Shown here: positions 29,801 through 41,000 of the stretch, piece after piece
How positions within the stretch are numbered: position 1 is the stretch's first letter
Layout of the letters: each line of letters starts with the position of its first letter
Assembly (NCBI GenBank): GCA_030268105.1
Contig: BSDZ01000101.1
Location: 806,001 to 870,000, forward strand
Source: Volvox africanus
Lineage: Eukaryota > Chlorophyta > Chlorophyceae > Chlamydomonadales > Volvocaceae
DNA length: 64,000 nucleotides
Reading direction: 5' to 3'
The notes under the pieces: model-generated
What the model saw: the letters and a program-made list of their open reading frames with translations, nothing else
The model's database searches: none
What the model was told of the DNA's origin: nothing
Program-made: the position numbers and the translations under genes

Positions 29801-32800
29801 TCATTGTGTCTTTTCCTTCTCCGCTGCAATGACGGATATTTGCGCTTGCCGCTCTCGCAGGAACATGGCGCGTGCGCGCATATCTGTAACCGCCGACATG
29901 AAGGCCCCCGCACCACTGACCGCCGCAGCCCGCAGCAGCGCAGCACCGTAAGTGTTGCGCACGCCGAGAACTTGGAAGAATGCGGCCATGATGGGCCATT
30001 CCAGCAGCAGGCGTGCTGTGAACGCCTGCGGAACACGGGTCTGAGGGGGGGCCAGGGAGGGATGGTCGAGGACGTCCTTCAAGAATAGGGAGGGAACGAC
30101 CCCAAAAGCAAAGCGAGGGTGCACCCTTTAACAGCGTCAGAGAAATAACTTGAAAGGAGAGAACAAAGCATAATTGCACTTCCGTGCGGCTGTGGGCTCA
30201 AGGCACAGATACGCATAAAGCGTTGAAGCCACTGTGAGGACACAGATGAGAACACTAACACAAGTGACGACCGCGGAGATGTCAGGCGAGGGCATACAAC
30301 ATGTCAGGAGAGGTTGCGACGATGGCCCTATAAAGCTGGCTGGTCCTACAGAACCCATGGCTTCATGTGCGCTCTTGCAGGTTCCTTACCCCCTTATTCT
30401 TTACTCTTACCCCTTACCCGCTCAAAGGTGCCCTCCATGAAGCCATCAAGCAGCACGTCGACACCGTATCGAATGTATTTTTGTACGGCGTCGGACATGT
30501 GCAGGAGATCGGGCAGGACGGTCATCAGCAACCGGCATAGCGTACGGCCAAGCATGCAAGTCAACATCAGCGATTCTCGGCTCTTTGTGTAGACACGCGG
30601 GGCTAGCACCATTAAACTCAGCGACACCAAATACGCAGAGCCCCCGACCAAAGCCTGCATGAAATGAAGTGGGGTATTAGGAAACGAAATCCAATGTGTA
30701 AGACCTGACCGGCATGAGAATGAAAAAGGACAGCAGCAAAAGATCGATGGTACGAAAGCGCAGAAGAGGCTGATGGTTACGGTTACGGTTTGTGTGCGAG
30801 GTGAGACATGCATGCAGGAATGTCGGGAACATGTCACCGCACGCGCGCCCATGTAGGTGACTTTTGTGGGCTCCCCTGATCGGGGGGAGCTCTTCCAAAG
30901 TGCACGCCTCTCTCCCTGAAAGCCGGCTCGGGGCCCCATGCGGCCCCTCTAACACACCCTTAACACTCCCTCACGATGACCTCAATCGGACCTGATGAGC
31001 CTCGGACCGCTCCCCACCTGACGACCCTCCTCCATGTTGGGGCTCTTGTTGAAGGCCGTGTAGTGCGTGAGCACCATGATGACCAACCATATCAGCGTGG
31101 ACGGCGCTGTACTGTGCGTGACGTAATCAACATACTCGCGCTCCACGGATCGCTGAGGAAAGCCACGAAGCGACAGCTGTAAGAGCTCGGTCATGCGCGG
31201 CGGCCGCGCCGATCCGGACGGTAGTAGGTGCTCTACATCCGCCGCCGCCGCCTTCGCCTTTGGCGCCCTCTGGCAATGGGCACTGCTGCCAGTGGCAGTG
31301 CACGGTGTCTTCGCAGAAACATGGACGGGTTCAAAAGCGATGGTACCACCGCTGAGATGACCCGCATTAGGTGCGACGTCGTTGTCTGCGTTGAAGCTAA
31401 ATTCGGAGGCGCAGGCAGCAGCGTTAGGAACCTGGTGGTCAAGGAAGAGGTGGAAGGCATTGAGAGATGTACCGGGTGCTGAAGCTGGTCTGGGGTGTTC
31501 GACTCGGGGCCTGTACGTAACCCTAAGTAACACAAAAGCCGCCGCCACAGCGTCGATGTTGCACGGCTTTGCGACAATACTGGTATTTTCTGGGTCAACC
31601 ATAGTCAGGGTCAAAGCAGGTTTCCATAAAACCCTATAAACCCTAAGATCTCCAAAGCAGGTCTTCAAAGCTCAAGTCACGACAACGTGGTCCTTGCTTA
31701 GTCGGCCGTCGACCGCCGCATCTGTCCCAGCCTAGTCGCTGCCACAGCCTTTTACGTTTTGACGGTCCCAAACCTCCTTGACGCCTCATATCAGTACACA
31801 CGCACATACACCGCACAAGCACCCACTTGCACAGCCAGGACGGCCGCCGCCGTCTGCACTTGCACGTCCTGGCCGCCCAGCGCTGCCCATAGCATCGCTG
31901 GAGTGTTTCCACGCACGTCACGTGCTGTATTCCACACTGTCACGGCGGCCGGCCACGTAGCCAGAATCCATCGCAGCAGCGCAATGAATTCCATTGAGGT
32001 TGCCATCCGGTCCGGGGAGTCGTGCATTGCGGCCTTGGTCGCGCCACCGCAGCGAGCGTCCACTGCCAGCAAGTGCAGCGGTGTGATGCCCGAGCGGTTA
32101 CAAACCCCCCACACTGCCACACCTGGCGCCGTTGCGCTGTCGGGCCCACACAGCCAGGTGAGCACCATCTCCACCATCTCCCTCCGGTCGCTGCGCACCG
32201 CCCGGTGCAGAAGTGGAAGATGCTCCCCGTACTTGTCGAGGCTCATGCCAGCTGCAGCTGCCCTCGGCGCCAGGTCAGTGTAAACAGCACGCGCCAGAGC
32301 AGTGTGCCCCTGACAGACAAAGTACTGCAATAGGTGCCGCCCGGCCTCCAACATCGGCTGCTGCAAGGCGGGGCTCCGCAAGAGCGCCGCGACCTGACTT
32401 GATATGTCCAGGGGGTCCTGCGGTGACAGCTGCGCGGCAGGGGGAGCCGGTGCCAAAGACGCCATTTCTGACAGCCCAACGACGGCGGGAGTGGGGCACA
32501 TCGCCGCAAAGTCTAGCCAGACGCAAAGATCGCCGAGCAGCTGCTGCATCTCCATCACTTGCTGCTCCGGGCTCGTGTATGCCTCGTCTTCAGCGTCCAG
32601 GCGGCTAGCGGCTGCCAGGTCGCGCTGCACGGCCAGCAGCTCCGAAACCGCACACTCGTCAACCAGGCAGGCCAGGGATGTGATATCCAGGATGCGGGCG
32701 CCGTACCATAGCTCCAGCCGCACAACAAGGCCGGGTGAGGCCTCTGATCGACCTGCAGCCAAGCGTGCCAAGTCGAGCTCCAGTTCCACCACCGATGGCG

Positions 32801-34540
32801 TCAGTGGCGGCAGCAGCGGCGGCGCTAGCGTTACATCAGTGGCCCCAATAGAGCGCCAGGAACCTGAGAGCACCTGCGCGGTGACTGTTCGTCCGTTTGC
32901 TTTCGCAATCACTGTCAGGAGTGTCGGGTCGATGTCAGCGTCCACCCGCGTCTCCATTCGTAGGTCCACCACCACGCGTAGTGCACCACAACCCGTCGCC
33001 GCGGCCCCGGGCGCCAGCTGCGTCACCGCGTGTACAGCCACCGGCGCCGACATCGCCAACACCATGCCATCAGCACAATTGCGCGTGGCCATCGTGCTGT
33101 CCGTGCTGCGAGCCTGCCACCTCTGCGCGTCTGCGTTCCATCCCATACTCCAGCAAGCGCCTACTCGTTGAACGAGGATGTCATCATCATCCCGCTGCTG
33201 CTGTTGGCCGCTATCAGCAACGGCAAGCGGTGCCACTGCCGGCGCGGCCTGTGGTCGCACCCGCAATGCCGAAAGTACCAGCGCGGCTATTTCAATCTCA
33301 TCGCGGGCTGAATCGCCACAGCCAGAGCTGACCCCGACCCGCCCCAGCGCGGCGCCGCAGTCAAGCAGGTCCAAGGTCAGCTCCACACACCTGCAAAAGG
33401 CGTAGCAGGTGACAGAAGTAAAATGCGACGAGCAACATGTGCCAAGGTCAGGTAACAGCAAAGCATTTGGGTTCAGTTAAAAATCACTATCTTCTAAACT
33501 TCTAGACAGATGAAATGAGGCGGCATGCCGAACCGCGTTCAACCGGGTTCAAGGCAGTAAGTAATGCCCCCATATATTGAGACGAAAGGCCAAAACTGAG
33601 GTTGCCGTGGCGCCAGAAAATCCCGCACCTGCAATCGCCTGCAAGGAGATCCCCCCCTTACATTGTCCGGGCGCAAAGGAGACATATGAAATGACAACCT
33701 GCCAGTTAAGAAATCCGTCCCGGCATTCCTTCTACGCGCGTGTTATTTCCTCCGGGGCCCCATAACATCAGGTATGGATTCCAGAGCCATCCGCGTCCTG
33801 CCGCTAGCATGGTAACACTCTGAACCCCCTCTTTCGATGCCGTAACTACTTAGCGAACATTGGCACCTGGAAGCCATCCAATATCAGTAGAATTCAAATA
33901 ACTTCCCCTTCTCCTGAACACAACACCCTTCCCTGTCTACATGTTGAGTTTACCCACCCGCGCCTTGCGTAGGCCCCAACAAGCTGCAGTCCGCTGTCAT
34001 ACGCCCTCAGAGACTCGCCCACGACAAACACCAGGTCCGGCCGCAAGTCCCGCGGATCCATGTGGGGGATCTTAATTTGAAACCGAATGCGGTCCACACC
34101 AGCACCGTCACCGTCACTAATGCCGGTAGCCGTGTTGACACGAGCAGACGATGCATAAGGGCTGCGATAGCGCATGTAATTTCGTCGCAAGTTTGCGATG
34201 GAGCGGACGCTTTCCACTAAAGTCTGCGGTGCACTGGTTAATTGGCCGCTATCACAAGCACTGCCAGCCCGGCTGGTTTCAGCGCTATGTGCTGCTGCAG
34301 CCGAAAGTGTACACGGCGGGGAGGCCACAGAGTGTGGCCCAATATAGATTGAGTCAACTGCGCCAGTGCGTGGCGCTCCATGTGCCGGGGCTGTTGGGGA
34401 TGTCGAACCCGGCGATGCGTTGGCGACAAGGTAGCAGGCCCTGCCGTGCGGCGTGACGTTGCCTTGCCGTTTTGTGGTGCAGTCGTCCGTCGCCGGGGCA
34501 GAGTCCGCGACTGAATCACGCTTAATCTGGTGCACGCAAC
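29801..34540 (-). CDS. SPL-like middle region + ankyrin repeats + C-terminal TM helices, 5' incomplete
   Basis: Exons supported: 34540-33958, 33390-31827, 31589-31473, 31431-31018, 30654-30418 and 30076-29801 (stop). All junctions agree in phase. Exon 34540-33958 enters in phase 1, so there is more upstream. VDRIRFQIKIPHMDP to LVGAYARRGCVELTLDLLD matches the block after the SBP domain in large plant SPL and algal CRR1-type proteins (RISFKLF to IRPGCVILTVY). Further on, LPLLHRAVRSDRREMVEMVL, SGITPLHLLA and TARDVRGNTPAML match the SPL ankyrin region. The C-terminus adds hydrophobic helices: STLIWLVIMVLTHYTAF, LVGGSAYLVSLSLMVLA, WPIMAAFFQVLG and LLRAAAVSGAGAFM. No SBP zinc-binding domain was found upstream in the window. 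The protein could be a membrane-tethered relative that has lost SBP, or the domain may lie in exons I missed. The intron 31472-31432 is only 41 nt and uncertain. Confidence 0.6.
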
Positions 34541-34648
34541 CTATAAGGCGGGACAGGAGAGCAAAAGTATGAACTGCAATAGTGAGTGGCCACAGCGGTT
34601 CGACCCCGATTTTCCATTACACGTTCATAATCATGCTGCTAATCGCAC

Positions 34649-35033
34649 CTTTCGATTTAACAAATACCCCAAGATATGAGAAAAGCGGTAGTGCTGCAGT
34701 TGTTAGGGCCCATATGCGAACGACCCCGTCCGGAAAACAGTGCCTGAAGAGGAGAGGAAGCCCTGCTGCAAGCGCCCAAGCAAACGCAATGACGGCTTGA
34801 AGGTTAAACTTGCTAGCTACAGAAACCTGCACACAGAGAGAAAAAAGGAACGCTTACGTATAGTAGGCTGACACCAGCACCCGCCGTTCCGGAATGCTGA
34901 TGCTGTAGGTATTTGGGATCTGGTGAGCCCGTAAAGGCACGAGTCCTTAGGCCGACGGCCGGCTTACCATGGCATATGTAGGTGACGTTGTGGAGGTCGT
35001 CACCCTTAAGTGCCTCCTCACAAATTCTTGCGC
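34649..35033 (-). CDS. possible TM-rich exons upstream of the ankyrin gene
   Basis: Two candidate exons are 35033-34968 (22 codons) and 34826-34649 (59 codons plus one base), both with good splice sites. The second encodes two hydrophobic helices, AVIAFAWALAAGLPLLF and IWALTTAALPLFSYLGVFV. Its phase-1 end matches the phase-1 start of the exon at 34540, so these may be 5' exons of the same gene. The layout (helix after a Thr/Ser-rich segment) also resembles that gene's own C-terminal TM exons, so they may instead be the tail of an upstream tandem paralogue. No start codon was identified. Confidence 0.35.
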
Positions 35034-38025
35034 CTACTGTTATAAAAGACTTCCTTTTGTAACATAAATTTTCATGTTCCAGGTGCACGCTTCAAACCTT
35101 CAGGACTTGTTTGAACGTCTTCATTCCCGGTTCGGATGTCCAGCATGACAGTTAGGAACTCGGATTTGCTTAAGGTGACCGTTTCCTAGTTAGTGGAGTG
35201 TTCCAACTCACCTTTCGCAAACGAATAGCGCATCGCATGCACAAGGCGGCGAAATACGCAAGCCAGCCGGAACCGCCTAGCTCCGATGAAGCTTTCCCTG
35301 GAGTTACCGCCGCGTCATACAGCAATACTTGATTCCGTCAACAAATTGGAGATGCGGACAACAAACTTAACAACTAATTGTGCCAACAATTATGGCCTGT
35401 ATAGTTAACCAGGTGGATACATCCCATTTGCAAAACGTGAACATAAGCTTTTTTAGTATAGGTTTTTTGCATGGAATTATCTTTATGGTTTTTCAATTTT
35501 TATTCAGTTTCCCCAATCACATACGAGCAGCGTAGCTGTGAATGCAGGCATTGCATTTATGGCATGCGTAATGAAGGGTATACCAGCTGCAGTGCTCATA
35601 CCTCAATCATCATTGATGCAAAGACTAGTTTATTTGACAGAGACTATCCATTGCTTCGTAAACCTTGCATTCCTGGGCAGTTGCAAAAATGTCACACAGA
35701 CGTAAGGCAGCGATGGCAGAGACAAGCAACGCTATATGAGCGTAATAACCAGCAGTGATTTCATGGCGTCCTTGAAGGAGGATTAGGTGCAAGTATGGGC
35801 ACTTGGGCGATGGCCATGACGACTTGGCAGTTGGAATCCTGGGAAAGGTGTAGCCGGTGTAGGCATTCCAGCGGGATCACCATCACTTTACCAAGGAAAA
35901 GAAAACCTCTTGGACCTCCAGATGCCCCACTGCTTCCATCGTGCTCACTCCCCGAACTTGCGCGGGGGAAGTGCGTTCCAACAATTCACGAAAGCCGTAT
36001 CCACCAGAAGTGGAAGAGGTAGCAGTGGCATTATTGGTGGCCGCGTAGTCACCTTTTCTCAGTACGCCTTTCCTGACTAGAAACTCTAGAATACCCTGAT
36101 ATCTTAAGCTATTCTGCGTGGGCATGGTGACCGCTGATTGTTAAGGTAGCGCAAAGGCACGAATCGCGCTGCTGGACTGGGTCGCATGGCATCAAACGGA
36201 GGACGACATAGATTACAATGCGGAGCGCTTGCATCCGTGGGGCTCTGGTGCACCCGTGCTGGGCTTACTGGCAAGTGAACAGCTATATCCACCAGCACCA
36301 GCAACGTAGCGATGCACAGTTGCAGCGATGCTCAAGATACACAGCTGCATGCAGCCGTGGTGGATGCTACCCAGCCAGGAAAAGGACCTTCGCCCGACCA
36401 AACAAGTGGGGTGTATGCCTACGGGGTAATTAAATCCATTCTATTGAACAATCACCACGTTTTTTCGCGGATCGATTATACCCGGAGCAAGTTTTCAGAT
36501 TGTGAAAAGGTTGAAGCCCCAACCCAACACTGACGATAGTGGAAGTTGGCCTGCGTGACCCCTTCGCATTCCAGCCCGCCAAGTTTACAGCTCCAAAAGG
36601 CGTCGTGCCTCGAATGCCAACATGGCATAACCTGCTGCGTGCCCATGAATTACTGCAGCTGATGCTTAGACCCACATGCTTCAGCAGGTTTTCTCGTCCA
36701 GGACAGGTGTACCTTATCTACGGACATGTCCCTACTCCGCGGTAGCCCAGCCCAGCTCAACATCAACCTCGCGAGATCTTCAACAATTTGCAAAATCTTT
36801 CAAGTAATGTGTAGGCATCCGCATCTGGATGTGGAATCCCAACGCGTACATTCCAGAGAAAGCAGGAAAAAGACGGGCATTCCTTTGCAGAAGACCCGAA
36901 GCAAGTGAACGGTTTGTCAGGATAAATGCCGACAAGGCGTAACCATGCATGCGGCAGCTGTGAATACATCAAATTTGTTCCATTAACTAGTCCAAGCACC
37001 CCGATTCCCCCAAATTGCAGAGGCAAATCCACATTTAGCAACATGGGAAACCGCTGCATTGTTTCACGAGGTGCTTGCTGGTGGCACTGGAGGTGCTGCA
37101 GGGGAATGCAACCGGGCTACAGTTCGTCATCCTCAATACCCAGCCACCTGTGCATGCTTACACAAGCAACCCACCGAAGCCAAACCGCAACATGGGGCAA
37201 TAATGCCTGGCCCACTGTATGCGACCGCACATCATCCAGGGCCACCTGCCAGAACTATACAATAACAGGCCGGAATTCCGTCAAGCCACAACAGTTGGGC
37301 ATGAGGGCCGTCATACTGACACTTGTAGCTCGCGGTACATTTGGTTCTCCGGGCGTTCAAGACAGCTGATTTCATCAGCTTTGCTGGATCGCGGGAATCA
37401 GCGCACCCACATCCTCCCCACACACATTCTCACATCCACATCGGAGATAAACAAATTACTACATTAGCGGTAACCCGCCCCTCAAGCTTCATCTTGACCT
37501 CACTCTTGCGCCGTAGTTGCCGTTATTGAATTGTGTCATGCCGTGACGGGTTGATGATGTCAAAAGGCGCTGCACGCGAGAGAGTTTCCCGAGGTCTGGT
37601 GGCAATCCGGTCTGCACGTGGGATTGCACCATTGGCTGGGACTCCCAAGGAGATGACAAAGACAATGAACATGCGCTTTAGCAAAGGGCACGGCAACTCA
37701 ACAGTACTGCAAATCAATACACAATTTCGCAATACCAAACATCAGTACCACACAGCAATGGGTAGCTGTGTACCGGCCGTGACCAGCGCCAAATACCTCG
37801 CTGTGCCAATGCTTGTACACATAAATACTTACATACATACATATATACATACATACATGCATGCATGCATGTGCACGCTGACTTCGGCACGTGCATTTCA
37901 ACCCGAGATCGATAAATCCAGCATCTGCAATCCAATCTGCACGACCTGTGTGCTCCCCTCTTTCACTGTTTGACACCGCGCGCATGACTGAGAAGGCTCT
38001 GGCCAGCACGGCATCTCAAAACCTT
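35034..38025. other. 3-kb region, no supported gene
   Basis: Minus-strand ORF pieces (for example 35883-36125, beginning after an AG at about 36088, and 36763-37059) and plus-strand pieces do not join into a recognisable protein. The region might hold missing 5' exons of the ankyrin/TM gene or decayed repeat sequence. I searched by eye for the Cys/His spacing of an SBP domain and did not find it. The 3' UTR of the IQ/coiled-coil gene occupies the high end. Confidence 0.4.
37829..37871. repeat. (ATAC)n/(ATGC)n microsatellite
   Basis: ACAT/ACATAC units grade into AT-GC tetramers just downstream of the stop codon of the IQ/coiled-coil gene, probably in its 3' UTR or flank. It also contains a minus-strand TGTAA (37829-37833), which could be a poly(A) signal or a chance match. 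Confidence 0.85.
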
Positions 38026-41000
38026 TCACGAGGTAGATGATGGCGGCTGTACTTTAAGGGAGCGGTGCGAGGTTCCGCGGTGAGATACGCGGGAGAACGT
38101 CTTGCGCACTGTGGTGGTACGGCTGAGGGCGCCATGAGCGCCCGTCACCGCCCCGCCTCCCGCTGTCCCTCCGCCTCCCGCCAAATCCGCCCACAGAACA
38201 CCACCACCACCATGCCGGAGGTCCAGCCAATGCGTACTTCGTCCCGCGGCAGCCTCTGCCGCTTCCTGTTGCCTGCGCTCTTCCGCCGCCGCCAGACGGG
38301 CCTGGTTGATCTCAACAGCGCGGCGGAGCAGCTCCTTGAGCTTAGCGCGCGGATACACGAGGCGCATGTGGGGCATGACAGGGGGCTTCGTGTCGGGCTC
38401 GATCGTCAGGCCTGGAGAGGGAGAAATTGACCGGGTAACGAAAGGCTCAAAACGCAAAAAGGTAGAAACCAGTAGTAGGGGTTACTAAAGGAACGCCGCA
38501 AGGAAAGGGATGACGTGACGTGCTTGGTCGGACGGTCTGGAAAACCGACAGGCGGAAGAAAATTCAGGGAGCCAAAAAAAGGACAGGATGGAAGCACGCA
38601 GGGCTGCTTGTTTCTGGTAGATGCTTTCTGGTGGAGCTTTCGGAAGTGAGTCAAACGCATGCATGCATTGAATACACTGGAATAAAATAGATCAGCATAA
38701 AATAGTATAGTTTTGAAGGGCGCACGCTTTTGCTGATCCGCGGCAGGGAGGCCCATGGATGCCCTTCTGGGCAGCAGACTTCCACTAGATCTTTAAACCT
38801 CCCATCCAGAATATAGCCTACAGGCCCTGCCCGGGTGTCAATCCTCCGCCCGTCCGTCCGTCCGTCCTCCAAAAAAGGTAACCCGGAGTCCCGATCCTCC
38901 CAACATATTACAAAAAAACGACGAAACCCAAACGACGGTAAGACTCAGGGTTTAGGAACTAAGAAATTCTCTAAACCCAAATCAGAAGAATGGATCACAC
39001 AATCATGCCTGCATTCAAGAATGGATCCATACCTAGGATTACCTGCAGCCATCCACGCACTCCGTCTCCAATACTATCCCAGAATGCCCATCTAACTCCC
39101 CCACGCAAGGCGCTAGCGTCACTTGCCTGCTCTTCGTGAGCAAGCACTGTTCGTAACCTGTGGGCCTTTGGTGATGTAAGCACGCGCTAGTGGAACACTA
39201 GTATGCCGCATTTCCAGTGCCGTGGCGCTGGGTTTAAGCGTGTAAGACCAACCTGACCCAAATCCCGTGCACACCTCCGCACCGGCCGTCTTTGCGCCAC
39301 TCAGTAACCCCAACCTACCCGCATCTCGCAGCATCTTCTGCCTCAGCTCCTCGATGGGCTTTCTCGCCTGATACAACATTTTTTCGGTGCTATACTGCTC
39401 CAGTAGCTTACGGTGCTCGCGGCGGGCATCCAGAAGAAAGGCATTAACCACCTGCTCTCGGACCTGGTGGAGTGGTGTGAGCAAAATCCTTCAATTGTTA
39501 TTTAGTTACCTAAAGCAGAAACATCATAAGTGAGTTTCTGACGCGCAGTGTGTTCAGGCATTAGTGCACGGCCGTCCTCTCTCCCAGGTAAGAGAGACGA
39601 ACACTGTTTTCGCGATTACCATCACAACGTGCAGCAGGATTGACATGACATAAGTACCGACATAAAAAATTAGCTATAAACAATATCTCAAGCAAATCCA
39701 CTACTGTGCTTTATCGACGGACCCACGGAACGAGGAAGACTCAGCGTTGCCTTAGTGCCCGCAAAATCACACAAAATACGAACACAGAAGTTGTTCAAGC
39801 CCTCTTAGAGATATTGTCTGAAACCCCTGGTAGGAGCCAGACAGCTGAACACCTAGAAAGTTGAACTTTATGTAGGAGCCTATAGTTGGTGCCTGCTTTA
39901 CTTTCCCTTTGCTTCTCAAATGTGCCAGCCCGGTTTCCCCATCGTCCACTCACCTCCCGGGGCACCAATTCCATGTGTCCTCGCAGCACCTCATCCTCCT
40001 CTTCTACGCCACCTTCATGCAACAACACCCCGCGGTAAGGCTGCCGCATCCTGCAACATCAAACAAAACAGCACCAATAATACAATTGCCGGTTGCAGCT
40101 ATGTGTATATTGTGTAATGGAATTCCGTTAATGCAGTCGACATGACGCTGGAATAGGATGTTGCAGACCGCAGTGCAATATTACAGCAGCGTAATCCCAC
40201 TTCAGCGCGGCACGCAGCAAGAGATGAGAGAGAGACAGGGGAGATGAGCGTCCGGAGACTCCAAATTTTGACATTTCGAATATCGCCTCCGTTAGTGCCA
40301 AACGTGACCAAGGTTACACACCATATACGGTTTGACCCTGCCCACCTTCGCCCATGCCGCATCAAGGCATCGTACCTATCATATTTGCCGCGCGCAGTTA
40401 GGGGGTTCGCATCCTGGGCTGCTGGAATGATCGCCAAGGCGTCATACGTGGTGTACCCGGGCTGCTGTTGCTGATGCGTTTGATGCTGTGTCTGTGTCTG
40501 GTGTTGGTGGTGCTGCTGCTGGGGTGCAAGCCGAGCGCTCGCAGCTCCAAGCGTGCGGTAGGAGCGGCCGGTGAGGCCGGCGGGCACAAGGGGTCCCTCC
40601 GGCTCCAGGATGTTGACTGACTTGCCAAGTCGGAACATCTGAGGGTGAGGGAGTTCGCGGACCCGTGAAGAAGGCGGGAACATGTAACAGGGACGGCCAG
40701 TTAATGTGATGAAGGAATTCCATGCGCACACAGCTGGTGATGGTTCAGGGAAGGGGGATGCAACAAGCAGGCAGGCAGATACAGGCAGTCCACCCTTACC
40801 ATGCCGACATGTAACACGCAGGGAAATGAATTAGGACAGATTATAGAATAGCTGAAATGAGTTCAAGAATGCAGAGACGAAGGGCCACCCCACGCCCGTC
40901 ATCTTACCTAAGCAGCGCATGCAACCCAGGCTAAACCCAGGCCCCACTGAACACCTGACTTGCATGTAGGTTTGGGTAGCAATGCGCTTCTCTTCGACTC

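Noticed and set aside
31233..31598. 121-aa minus-strand ORF ending in an Arg run
   Set aside because: Its first 39 codons are used as an exon, but the rest conflicts with the TM-encoding frame that continues in phase into the next exons. Kept only as an alternative C-terminus.
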